64,000 bases of DNA from positions 1 to 64,000 of the forward strand of contig CAJOIF010000006.1 in NCBI GenBank assembly GCA_905234765.1, written 5' to 3'. The notes below the pieces were generated by a model. The model saw only the letters and a program-made list of their open reading frames with translations, made no database searches and had not been told where the DNA came from. Both the position numbers and the translations under genes were made by a program. Numbering within the stretch: the stretch's first letter is position 1; each line of letters opens with the position of its first letter. This document shows, piece by piece, positions 51,992 to 60,366 of this stretch. Source of the stretch: an uncultured Bacteroidales bacterium (GTDB lineage: Bacteria > Bacteroidota > Bacteroidia > Bacteroidales > F082).

Positions 51992-53748
51992 ACTATCTGT
52001 CGGTCAACGCGATATCCAAGTCGTATGGCATCAAGACGCTGTTCGAGGATGTCACCTTCGGCATAGAGAAAGGCGACAAGACGGCGCTGATTGCCACCAA
52101 TGGTTCGGGCAAGTCGACGATGCTGAAGATCTTGGTGGGGAAGGAATCGCCTGATTCGGGAACGATTACCTACGCCAATGATATCAAAATCGGCTACTTG
52201 GAACAGCTGCCCGTGTATCCGGCGGGGACGCGGATTTCCGACTTGTTGGCCGACCTCAACGATGAGCAACACCTCAAGGCAAGGCAGTATCTTACCCGTT
52301 TTGCCATCACCAATTTGGAGCAAATGGTCGATGAGCTTTCGGGTGGACAGGTGAAGCGTTTGGCCTTGGCTTTGGTGCTGCTGCATGAGCCTGATTTCCT
52401 GATTCTTGACGAGCCTACCAACCACTTGGATGTGGAAATGGTGGAATGGCTGGAGAAGTTCCTCACCCAGTCGAGCATGACGCTGCTGATGGTCACCCAC
52501 GACCGCTATTTTCTTGACCGCGTGTGTAATAAGATTTTTGAGCTTTATCAGGGCGTGATGTACACCCACAACGGCAACTTCGATTATTACGTCAGGAAAA
52601 GCCGTGAGCGCGAGGAGGTGAAGCGTGCTACTGCCGAGCGCAACAGCCAGCTGCTGAAATACGAGTTGGAATGGATGCGCAGTACGCCGCAAGCCCGCAC
52701 GGGCAAGTCGAAAAGCCGCATTGACGCGTTTTATGACTTGAAGGAACGCTCCAAATATCAGGAACAGGATGAACGCCTTGAGTTTGGCTTGCAGATGCAG
52801 CGCTTGGGAGGCAAGATATTGGAACTCAGCAATGTGTCGAAATCCTATGGCGACCTTACCGTTTTGAGAGATTTCGACTACGTTTTCAAGCGTGGCGAAC
52901 GCATTGGCTTGATTGGAAAGAATGGAGTAGGGAAGTCCACGTTCTTGAATCTGATTACGGGCAGTGTCATACCAGACAGAGGACGTGTAAAGACTGGAGA
53001 GACTGTAACTTATGGCTACTATCGTCAGGAGGGCATCCAATTCGACGAGAGCAAGACCGTGTTGAGCACCTTGCGCGACATCGCCGAGGTGGTCAATTAC
53101 GGCAAGGACAAGGTCTATACGGCAGACCAGCTGTTGGCGCATTTCATGTTCCCTTACAAGATGCATCGTCAGCCCGTGGCTTTGCTCAGTGGAGGTGAAA
53201 AGCGGCGGCTTTATCTGCTGACCATCTTAGTACAGAACCCCAATTTTCTCATCCTCGACGAGCCCACCAACGACTTGGATTTGTTGACTTTACAGAAGTT
53301 GGAGGACTTCCTGCGAGGTTATAAAGGCTGCCTGTTAGTGGTCTCGCACGACCGTTTCTTCATGGATGAGGTAGTCGACCAACTCTTTGTTTTCCAAGGC
53401 GATGGCATGGTAAAAGGCTTTATGGGCAACTACAGCCAGTACAAGGATTATCTGGATTCCAAACAGCGCGAGGAGCGCAAAGAGAAGTCGTCGCAGAAAA
53501 AAGAGGAGGTGCGTCCCGCGAAACAGCGCGAGAAGGTGAAGCGCTCCTTCAAGGAACAGCGTGAATACGAGATGCTTGCGCAAGAGATGGAGGCACTTGA
53601 AAAGGAGAAGGTTAGCCTCACAGAAGCCTTAAACAACGAGACCGATTACCAGAAACTACATGATATGGGTAACCGCTTACAGGAGATAAAGGACTTGCTG
53701 GATGAGAAGGAATTACGTTGGTTGGAATTAGATGAGATTGGAGGTTAA
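51988..53748 (+). CDS. ABC-F family ATPase (Uup/YdiF-like)
   Basis: 586 residues with two ABC domains and no membrane segment. Domain 1: Walker A NGSGKST, signature LSGGQVKR, Walker B LILDEPTNHLD. A charged linker follows at about 200-270. Domain 2: Walker A NGVGKST, signature LSGGEKRR, Walker B LILDEPTNDLD. The C-terminal 90 residues are a charged coiled coil, as in Uup. ABC-F proteins act on ribosomes or, for Uup, on branched DNA. Translationally coupled to the VOC gene (ATGA overlap). Resistance function cannot be inferred. Confidence 0.93.
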   Translation: MNYLSVNAISKSYGIKTLFEDVTFGIEKGDKTALIATNGSGKSTMLKILVGKESPDSGTITYANDIKIGYLEQLPVYPAGTRISDLLADLNDEQHLKARQYLTRFAITNLEQMVDELSGGQVKRLALALVLLHEPDFLILDEPTNHLDVEMVEWLEKFLTQSSMTLLMVTHDRYFLDRVCNKIFELYQGVMYTHNGNFDYYVRKSREREEVKRATAERNSQLLKYELEWMRSTPQARTGKSKSRIDAFYDLKERSKYQEQDERLEFGLQMQRLGGKILELSNVSKSYGDLTVLRDFDYVFKRGERIGLIGKNGVGKSTFLNLITGSVIPDRGRVKTGETVTYGYYRQEGIQFDESKTVLSTLRDIAEVVNYGKDKVYTADQLLAHFMFPYKMHRQPVALLSGGEKRRLYLLTILVQNPNFLILDEPTNDLDLLTLQKLEDFLRGYKGCLLVVSHDRFFMDEVVDQLFVFQGDGMVKGFMGNYSQYKDYLDSKQREERKEKSSQKKEEVRPAKQREKVKRSFKEQREYEMLAQEMEALEKEKVSLTEALNNETDYQKLHDMGNRLQEIKDLLDEKELRWLELDEIGG

Positions 53749-54038
53749 ATCATCCCTTCCACATTCCAGTAAAAGGCCCGAAGCCCCAATTCGGGGGCTT
53801 TCAGGTCTTTTTCTTTTAGCTGCTTCAGGATGCCGTCGACGGCCTCGTCGGAGACGATGCTGATGATGGCGTTGTTCAAAGTCGGCCAGGCATGGGTGCC
53901 GTAGTGCGGCTCGCCCGTTTCGCTGCCGTGACCTTTGATTTCGTTCCACTCAGTGAAGCCTTTCACGCCGTTGTCGTTGAGCGTGGCTGCGATTTCGTCG
54001 TAGTAGGCTTGGTTGTATGTGATGAGTATGGCTTTCAT
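53745..54038 (-). CDS. PG0541-family transporter-associated protein
   Basis: 97 residues (MKAILITYNQAYYDEIAATLNDNGVKGFTEWNEIKGHG...THAWPTLNNAIISIV). A small ferredoxin-like, PII-like fold is expected. Members of this Bacteroidota family are encoded with RND efflux genes, named after Porphyromonas gingivalis PG0541. It ends the minus-strand efflux cluster, separated from the RND gene by a four-helix-bundle gene and repeats. Its 3' end overlaps the convergent ABC-F stop by 4 bp. Role probably regulatory; unproven. Confidence 0.8.
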   Translation of the reverse strand: MKAILITYNQAYYDEIAATLNDNGVKGFTEWNEIKGHGSETGEPHYGTHAWPTLNNAIISIVSDEAVDGILKQLKEKDLKAPELGLRAFYWNVEGMI

Positions 54039-54049
54039 GATTTTCTTTT

Positions 54050-54101
54050 GCTATCAGCTATCAGCCGTCAGCAATCAGCTTGCTTGAACAGAACTGATAG
54101 C
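54050..54101. repeat. Palindromic repeat R1 (GCTATCAGC type)
   Basis: Starts GCTATCAGCTATCAGCCGTC and closes with CTGATAGC, the inverse of its first 8 bases. Homologous to arms of R3 (58781-58854). Lies between the PG0541 gene and the four-helix-bundle gene. Confidence 0.7.
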
Positions 54102-54108
54102 TTTATGG

Positions 54109-54468
54109 TTAGTTTATTGAATCAATTAGTTTACTAAGCATTGCTTTGATTTCTTTTATTTCTTTATCAAGCTGTTGGTATGATTCCTTGTCAAGAAACT
54201 CAAGGTCATAAGCTAACAGCAGCTCTTCTTCTACTTCGGAAGCAGAACCCGCTGCAATGTTGAGGAAATGAGCAAATTCCGCATCTGATCTTCTACCACA
54301 GCCTTCTGCTATGTTGAAAGGAATCGACATGGAAGCCCTTCGTATTTGAGAGGTAAGGCCAAACAATTCTTCCTTTGGAAAACCTTTTGTTTTCTTATAA
54401 ACATTCAAGGCAAATTGATGTCCTCTTAACCATACCTTGTAATTATGGAAGTCTCTCATTTTATTCAA
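54109..54468 (-). CDS. Four-helix bundle protein (S23/IVS type)
   Basis: 119 residues (116 from the ATG at 54459). Family pattern: FHNYKVWLRGHQFALNVYKKTKGFPKEE, LTSQIRRASMSIPFNIAEGCGR, FAHFLNIAAGSASEVEEELLLA. These 23S rRNA intervening-sequence-type proteins form pentameric four-helix bundles related to the Avd accessory protein of diversity-generating retroelements; function is unknown. No reverse transcriptase or variable repeat is nearby. It interrupts the RND operon and is flanked by oppositely oriented repeat arms (R1, R2), so it looks inserted. Confidence 0.88.
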   Translation of the reverse strand: MNKMRDFHNYKVWLRGHQFALNVYKKTKGFPKEELFGLTSQIRRASMSIPFNIAEGCGRRSDAEFAHFLNIAAGSASEVEEELLLAYDLEFLDKESYQQLDKEIKEIKAMLSKLIDSIN

Positions 54469-54490
54469 TTGCTTATCTTTTACTTCTCTG

Positions 54491-54523
54491 TTAGCTGACA
54501 GCTGATTGCTGATTGCTGACAGC
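54491..54523. repeat. Repeat R2, inverted relative to R1
   Basis: GCTGACAGCTGATTGCTGAT followed by TGCTGACAGC. Its reverse complement resembles the R1 arm. It abuts the RND stop codon (54524-54526). With R1 it brackets the four-helix-bundle gene. Confidence 0.65.
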
Positions 54524-57500
54524 TTAGCGAATGTTTTCTGTCTTGGTCAAGGCTTCCTCGGCTTTGCGTTTCTTGCGGCGCACGGCGCGGGTTTCCAGCG
54601 AGCAATACAGAGCAGGTATTAATAATAAGGTGATGAGTGTCGAAACTGTCAAGCCCCAGGCGACGGTAATACCCAACGAGTTCCACATCTCCGCACCTTC
54701 ACCGCGACCGATGGCCAACGGAATCATACCCAAGACGGTGGTCAAAGTGGTCATCAAGATGGGGCGCAAACGCGAGCGGGCGGCTCTTACCGTGGCTTCC
54801 TTGACTTCCACGCCACGCTCTTCCAAGAGGGTGGTGTAGTCGATGAGCACGATGCCGTTCTTCACGACGATACCCATCAGGATCAGGACGCCGACGAAGG
54901 CCATGGCGCCCAAGGCGGTGTTGGTAGCCCACAGGCCGAGCAACACGCCAGTGAAGGTGAAGGGCACGGAGAACATGATGACAAAAGGCTTCATCAGGTT
55001 CTCAAACTGCGAGGCCATCACGATGTACACCAAGATGATGATGAGGACGAGCAGGGTGAGCAAGTCGCCAAACATCTCTTGTTGGGTTTCGTAGTCGCCA
55101 GCGATTTTGGTCATGATTTCAGACGGAATTTCAGTGTCGTCGATAACTTCTTCGCACATCTTGACCACGTCGCTCAACACCTGTCCCTTGCCGACGACAG
55201 CAGTAACACTGACCATGCGCTCACGGTCCTTGCGCTGGATTTGAGGCGGCGTTAGCGATTCAACCACTGTGCCCAAGTCGCCCACGCGGACTGCTTGTCC
55301 GTAGTTGTTGTAAATCTTGATGTCCTCGATGTCTTCCACGCTCTTGCGGAACTCGGGAGCGTAGCGCACACGAATGTCGTATTCCTCACCATCCTCGCGG
55401 TAGTAGGAACCCACCGAGCCGTTGATGCGGTTCTTGACGTAGGTGGCTGCGGTGGTGCTGTTCAAGCCGTTCAAAGCCAGTTTTTCACGGTCGAAATCAA
55501 CTTGATATTCAGGCGTATAAGCGTCACGACCCACGATGACTTGCAGGATACCACGGTCGCGGAGTTTTTGGGCGATTTCGTTGGCCACATTGTCGGTGGT
55601 GGTGAAGTCGTATCCATAAACCTCCACTTGCACTGTGCTCATGCCGCCCATGCCGCCACCGCCTTCGTTGACGTTGGCTTTCTTGATCTCGGGCATGGCA
55701 TTGAGTTTGGCGCGGATCTCGTCGGCCACCTCGCTGGTCTTGCGCAGACCTGCCTTGCGACGCTCGGTCTTGGTGCCAAGGCGTAGGTTAAACGACATGA
55801 TGTGCGTACCGTTGCTTCGCATCGAAGCGAAGGCGTTATCAGAGTCAGCCTGACCGAAACTGTAGTTGCAAATCTTCACTTCGGGAATCTGCATGAAGTC
55901 TTCGGCAAGACTCTTGGCGAAGGCACCTGTGACATCTTGTCCCGTGCCAGTCGGCAGCTCGATGTTGATGCTCAAGCGGCCCTCGTCCAACTTGGGCATC
56001 ATCTCAGTCTTCAAGGTTGGGGCGAGGAAGACGATGGACAGGACAAATGCTGCCAATATGCTGAAGATAACCACTTTGCGATGGCCGAGGCACCAGTTGA
56101 TAAGTCGCGCATAGCCGTTGCTGATGGCATCCAAGCCTTTGTTGATGGGACGGAAGAGGGCTTTGTGGAAGTTGCTCTGGTGCGGGTTCATCACCAACAT
56201 GCGGGAACACATCATCGGCACTAAAGTCAAAGCACCAACGGTGGAAACGACCATGATGATGGACACAATCCAACCTAACTGCTTGAACATCACGCCCGTA
56301 GTGCCTTTGATCATCGTCAGGGGCAGGAACACCGCCAACATAGTCAAAGTGGAGGCGATGACGGAAAGTTGCACTTCTTGGGTAGCGTGTACGGCGGCTT
56401 CTTTGGGTTTAGAGCCACGTTCGATGTGTGTGGTGATGTTCTCCAACACCACGATGGCGTCGTCCACGACCATACCGATGGCGATGGTCAGTGACGACAT
56501 GGAGATGATGTTCAGCGTGTTGCCCGTGGCAAACAGGTAAATCAAGGAAGCCAACAGTGAAATCGGGATGGCCAGCACGATGATGAAGGTGGCGCGCCAG
56601 CGACCCAAGAAGACGAACACAACCAGCATCACAAGGATGAAGGTGATGAAAATGGTGTCACGCAGGTTGTTGATGGTGTTTTGGATTGAGGTAGAACCAT
56701 CGACGATGATGTTCAGTTTGACATCAGAAGGCAGAGTAGGTTCGATTTCTTTCAACTGCTTCTTGATGCCCTTGATAACGTTGACAGCATTGGCGTCGGT
56801 CTGCTTTTGGATGACAATGGTGGCACCTTGGCGACCGTTGCTGTACGACTCTTGGATGCGTTCCTCGGAGCCGTCGATGACAGTGGCCACGTCGCGTAGA
56901 TAGATAGGTGCAGTGCCACGTGAGCCAACGATGACATCTTCCATCTCCTTGGCAGAGGTGAACTCTTTTTGGATACGCAGGCTATAACTGTTGGAGCCAA
57001 TATCAATGTAACCAGCCGGCACGTTGCGGTTTTCAGTGGCTAAAGTGTTGGAGATGCTTTCAAGGGTTAGATTGTAGGCTTCCAACTTGTTTGGGGCGAC
57101 ATAGACTTGAATTTCACGTTTCGGTGCACCATTGGCGGATACCGTACCCACACCGCTCACACGGGCCAAGGGTGTGGTGACACGGTCTTCGATGATTTTA
57201 TCCAAAGCCGGCAAGCTCTCTTCTGCCGTCACGCTGAGCAACATGATAGGCATATCTTCGGCGTTGAACTTGAACAGGACTGGGTTGGTGGCCCCGTCGG
57301 GCAAGTAGTTTCGCACCATGTCGATTTTGTCGCGCACGTTGTTGGTGGCGGTCTCAATGTCGATGCCGCTTTCAAACTCCAACGAAAGCACCGAGGTGTT
57401 CTCACGTGAGGTGGAGGAGAGGTGCTTCAGGTCGGGAACGGCGTTCAGCGTATTCTCCAAGGTTTTGGAGATGTTGGTCTCAATATCGGCGGCACTGGCT

Positions 57501-57658
57501 CCCGGATAGGAGGTCATCACCATGATGAAGTTGGTCTCCATGTTGGGTAACTGGTTGATGGATAGGTTCATCAGGGAGAAGATGCCGAAAATGGCGATGG
57601 CGACGAATATCAAGGCCGTCGTCACTGGATTATTGACTGCTGTTCGTTGTAGGCTCAT
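54524..57658 (-). CDS. RND multidrug efflux permease (HAE1/AcrB type)
   Basis: 1044 residues, full length. Inner-membrane trimeric proton-driven pump. Starts MSLQRTAVNNPVTTALIFVAIAIFGIFSLMNLSINQLP; TM4 carries AIGMVVDDAIVVLENI with the proton-relay Asp pair; porter domains and a second TM bundle (GVLILMGIVVKNGIVLIDY, MTTLTTVLGMIPLA) follow. Works with the adaptor and TolC-type protein encoded upstream in the operon. The HAE1 class exports hydrophobic compounds rather than metal ions; specific substrates unknown. Confidence 0.96.
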   Translation of the reverse strand: MSLQRTAVNNPVTTALIFVAIAIFGIFSLMNLSINQLPNMETNFIMVMTSYPGASAADIETNISKTLENTLNAVPDLKHLSSTSRENTSVLSLEFESGIDIETATNNVRDKIDMVRNYLPDGATNPVLFKFNAEDMPIMLLSVTAEESLPALDKIIEDRVTTPLARVSGVGTVSANGAPKREIQVYVAPNKLEAYNLTLESISNTLATENRNVPAGYIDIGSNSYSLRIQKEFTSAKEMEDVIVGSRGTAPIYLRDVATVIDGSEERIQESYSNGRQGATIVIQKQTDANAVNVIKGIKKQLKEIEPTLPSDVKLNIIVDGSTSIQNTINNLRDTIFITFILVMLVVFVFLGRWRATFIIVLAIPISLLASLIYLFATGNTLNIISMSSLTIAIGMVVDDAIVVLENITTHIERGSKPKEAAVHATQEVQLSVIASTLTMLAVFLPLTMIKGTTGVMFKQLGWIVSIIMVVSTVGALTLVPMMCSRMLVMNPHQSNFHKALFRPINKGLDAISNGYARLINWCLGHRKVVIFSILAAFVLSIVFLAPTLKTEMMPKLDEGRLSINIELPTGTGQDVTGAFAKSLAEDFMQIPEVKICNYSFGQADSDNAFASMRSNGTHIMSFNLRLGTKTERRKAGLRKTSEVADEIRAKLNAMPEIKKANVNEGGGGMGGMSTVQVEVYGYDFTTTDNVANEIAQKLRDRGILQVIVGRDAYTPEYQVDFDREKLALNGLNSTTAATYVKNRINGSVGSYYREDGEEYDIRVRYAPEFRKSVEDIEDIKIYNNYGQAVRVGDLGTVVESLTPPQIQRKDRERMVSVTAVVGKGQVLSDVVKMCEEVIDDTEIPSEIMTKIAGDYETQQEMFGDLLTLLVLIIILVYIVMASQFENLMKPFVIMFSVPFTFTGVLLGLWATNTALGAMAFVGVLILMGIVVKNGIVLIDYTTLLEERGVEVKEATVRAARSRLRPILMTTLTTVLGMIPLAIGRGEGAEMWNSLGITVAWGLTVSTLITLLLIPALYCSLETRAVRRKKRKAEEALTKTENIR

Positions 57659-57685
57659 TGTTCAATCTTTTTGATGTTGGTTGTG

Positions 57686-57713
57686 GTAGAGACGCAATGC
57701 ATTGCGTCTCTAC
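57686..57713. repeat. Perfect 28-bp palindrome between adaptor and pump genes
   Basis: GTAGAGACGCAATG followed by its exact reverse complement CATTGCGTCTCTAC, no loop. It resembles 'GTAGAGACG...CGTCTCTAC' intergenic repeats of other bacteria, so it is probably a REP-like element inserted in the 65-bp gap between the two genes. Confidence 0.8.
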
Positions 57714-57723
57714 AAAACAAACA

Positions 57724-58752
57724 TTATTTTACGGTGACATTCACACCATTCTTCAAACGGGCCTGTCCTTCGGTGACAATCTTGTCGCCCTCGTTGATGC
57801 CGGAGAGGATTTCATAGCGGTTGCCCATGCGGCGACCGAGTTCCACCTTGGTGTAGGTTACGGTGTTGTCAGCGTTGAGCACATAGATGAAATGCTCACC
57901 TGAGCCTTGTTGCTTGACCACTGCGACATCGGGAACCACGACGTTGTGGTTGGTACCGAAGGTGGCGGTTACGCGGGCGAACATGCCAGGTCGCAAACGT
58001 TGGTCTTTATTCTCACAAATGACTTCCACGGGGAAGGTGTGCGTAGCTGCGTTGACAGTGGGGTAGAGCAGGTTCACTGTGCCCTTGAAGACCTCGCCGG
58101 GATAGGCATCAACGGTGATATCGAACTTCATGCCCTTGTGGACTTGGGTGAACAGGCTCTCCGATATGTTGACCAACATTTTGACAGGCGTGATTTGCTC
58201 CACGACAAAGATAGGCTGAGCCATGCTGTACATGTCGCCTTTATCGTAATTGCGGGCAGTCACCACTCCGTTGATAGGACTACGGAGGTAGGTGTTTTCA
58301 GCCAAATTGTTGTAAGTCTTCTTGGTGATGTTCAAGGAGAGTTTGGCCATGTCGTAGTCGGCTTGCGAGACGGCGCCGATGTTGTAAAGTTCGGTGAGAC
58401 GCGCCAGCTCGGTCGAGTCGTTGACATACTGCATCCGTGTCTTGGCGAGGTTCACGTCATCCATCTTGGCCAGCAGCTGTCCTTTATGGACTTTGTTGCC
58501 TACTTCGGCATTGATGCTCACAATGCGGCCTGCCGTCTGCGAAACGATGTTGTTCGTGGCGCATGGCTCCACATTGGAGGTGAAAGTGTTGGTGATGTCC
58601 ACATCCTCGGTCTGTGCCGTGATGACGCTGACCACGGGTGCAGCCTTTTCTGCGTTTTGTCCCGTCGTGGCAGTCGAGGTGTCTTTCGATCCGCAAGCCG
58701 TCATCAGTATGGCAGCGGCGAGAGTGATAAGGGTTAGTTTGTTGTATTTCAT
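57724..58752 (-). CDS. RND efflux periplasmic adaptor (membrane fusion protein)
   Basis: 342 residues. Lipobox MTAC (Cys20) anchors it to the inner membrane's outer face. Order of domains: lipoyl half-motifs (GRIVSINAEVGNKVHKGQLLAKMD; LRSPINGVVTARNYDKGDMYSM), a short helical hairpin (about 105-150), beta-barrel and membrane-proximal domain (GRRMGNRYEILSGINEGDKIVTEGQARLKNG). It bridges the RND pump and TolC-like channel. Second gene of the operon, between R3 and the 28-bp palindrome. Confidence 0.94.
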   Translation of the reverse strand: MKYNKLTLITLAAAILMTACGSKDTSTATTGQNAEKAAPVVSVITAQTEDVDITNTFTSNVEPCATNNIVSQTAGRIVSINAEVGNKVHKGQLLAKMDDVNLAKTRMQYVNDSTELARLTELYNIGAVSQADYDMAKLSLNITKKTYNNLAENTYLRSPINGVVTARNYDKGDMYSMAQPIFVVEQITPVKMLVNISESLFTQVHKGMKFDITVDAYPGEVFKGTVNLLYPTVNAATHTFPVEVICENKDQRLRPGMFARVTATFGTNHNVVVPDVAVVKQQGSGEHFIYVLNADNTVTYTKVELGRRMGNRYEILSGINEGDKIVTEGQARLKNGVNVTVK

Positions 58753-58780
58753 TGATTTATAGTTTGTTTTTGTCTTCTAT

Positions 58781-58854
58781 TGCTATTAGCTTTCAGCCGT
58801 CAGCATTCAGCTTTGCTCCAACTAAGCTGATGGCTGACTGCTGATAGCTGATAG
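58781..58854. repeat. Palindromic repeat R3 between TolC-like and adaptor genes
   Basis: Two 32-nt arms (about 58781-58812 and 58823-58854) that are inverted repeats of each other with 27 of 32 matches, separated by about 10 nt. Arms start GCTATTAGCTTTCAGCC and end GCTGATAGCTGATAGC. R1 matches one arm closely. MITE- or REP-like; in the operon mRNA it would form a long hairpin. Confidence 0.75.
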
Positions 58855-58856
58855 CT

Positions 58857-60164
58857 TTATTCTTCTTTTCCGATTAATTCATCCAACGAGGCCTTGGCGA
58901 CCATAAAATTGTAAACCGCTTGTGCCTGTGTGAGTTGCGCTTGCTGCAAAGCGAGTTGTGCGTCGTTGAGTTCGACCAAGGTAGCCTTGCCGACTTCATA
59001 CATCTTTTCTGAGATTTGGTAGCTCTTTTGGGCGATCTCCACCGTGGCATTGGCAGCTTGGTAATTCTTGATGCAAAGCGCCATCTGGTCGTTGTAGTTG
59101 CGAATGGCGATACGCAAATTGCGTTCTGTGTCCACGCGTTGCAGTTCGAGCATATTCTTGTTCACTTTGCTCTGCTTGATGTTGTAGCGTTTCTGGAAGC
59201 CGTCAAAGATAGGAATGTTGAGGCTCAACGCTGCTGTAGAGGAGGGGAACCAACTCAATTTGTCATCGCCCATGGCGCTGTAGTTGTAGTTGATGCTTGC
59301 TGCCAAGGTAGGCAGGTATTGTTTCTTCTGCATACGGATGGTCGACTCAAGCATACGGTTCTGTATATCCAATTGCGTCAAGGTGCTGTTGCTGCTCAGG
59401 TCGTCTTCAGAGACGTAGGGAGTGAGCATTTCGTTGGTGTAGTCGTTCAGGTCGCCGACCACCTTGATGTCAGTACCGAGGTCGATGCCCATGACGGCTT
59501 TCAGTTGCCAGGTGGCTAACAAAACCGCGTTTTCTGCACTTGATACGCTCGGCTCGGCGTTCATCATCGTGACTTGTGCACGAAGGCGTTCCACCTCCGA
59601 GGCTTTGCCCACGTTGAAGCGTTGCTCGGTCTTCTCGTAGTTCTTTTGGGCATTGTTAAAGACCTCTGAAACCACCTCGTGTGATTTCTGCGCCAAAAGC
59701 ACGGCATAGAAGGCCTGTTTCACTTGCTTGACCATCCCGATTTTCGACGCTCGTGCCTGTTCCACAGCAAGTTCCACGTCCATACCTGACAATTTGAGGC
59801 TCTCCCAAAGTTGGGCGTTCACCAAAGGCAGACTGGCTGAGGCCGTAGTTGTGATGTTGTTGTCGCGACCCACCTTGATTTCCATTGGCTGACCGCCCAT
59901 GTCCATCACCATTACCTGTTTTTTTAAGGTACGTTGGTAGGTGCCGCTCGCACTGACGTTTGGGTAAAGTGCGGCATAGCTGCCTTTCTGTGCATAGCCC
60001 GTCTTCTCCACGGTCATGTCCGCGATTTTGATGGTGTTGCTCTCCGACAAGGCAATTTCCAAGGCTTGTTCGAGGGTGAGTTGCAAAGGTTCTTGCGCTT
60101 GCCCTAAGATGGGAATAAAAAATGTGGCGACAAAAGCCAAAGCATTAAAAATCAGTTTCTTCAT
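58857..60164 (-). CDS. TolC family outer membrane efflux protein
   Basis: 435 residues. Signal peptide to about residue 24 (ILGQAQ). Two OEP repeats of long helices: LTLEQALEIALSESNTIKIADM ... and STLTQLDIQNRMLESTIRMQKKQYLPTLAASINYNYS ..., each with the family's A/Q-rich helical pattern, ending YNFMVAKASLDELIGKEE. It forms the outer-membrane channel of the tripartite pump. First gene of the efflux operon, behind a TACTTTTG promoter. No transcription factor gene is adjacent. Confidence 0.94.
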   Translation of the reverse strand: MKKLIFNALAFVATFFIPILGQAQEPLQLTLEQALEIALSESNTIKIADMTVEKTGYAQKGSYAALYPNVSASGTYQRTLKKQVMVMDMGGQPMEIKVGRDNNITTTASASLPLVNAQLWESLKLSGMDVELAVEQARASKIGMVKQVKQAFYAVLLAQKSHEVVSEVFNNAQKNYEKTEQRFNVGKASEVERLRAQVTMMNAEPSVSSAENAVLLATWQLKAVMGIDLGTDIKVVGDLNDYTNEMLTPYVSEDDLSSNSTLTQLDIQNRMLESTIRMQKKQYLPTLAASINYNYSAMGDDKLSWFPSSTAALSLNIPIFDGFQKRYNIKQSKVNKNMLELQRVDTERNLRIAIRNYNDQMALCIKNYQAANATVEIAQKSYQISEKMYEVGKATLVELNDAQLALQQAQLTQAQAVYNFMVAKASLDELIGKEE

Positions 60165-60207
60165 TTATTCTTTCTTCCAATTGTTGGGTGTATAATTAAT
60201 TAAGGTG

Positions 60208-60215
60208 CAAAAGTA
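60208..60215 (-). promoter_or_regulatory. -7 element TACTTTTG for the RND efflux operon
   Basis: Exact TAnnTTTG on the minus strand, 43 nt before the ATG at 60164. The rest of 60165-60366 holds only AT-rich sequence, including ATTAATG/CATTAAT inverted bases. Confidence 0.6.
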
Positions 60216-60366
60216 GTAAAATTGCATGGTGTTAGACGCAGATTTCAATGAAATATTTTGTGTATTCACTGAAAATTATTCTACTTGCTGGAATTTTGCA
60301 ATCATCATTAATTAATGGACATTTTCATTAATAACTGTTGGTTATAGACAACATTATTCTGTCGGA

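Noticed and set aside
54109..54468. Diversity-generating retroelement (Avd-like four-helix bundle)
   Set aside because: No reverse transcriptase, template repeat or variable repeat is visible nearby, so an isolated S23-type gene is the better call.
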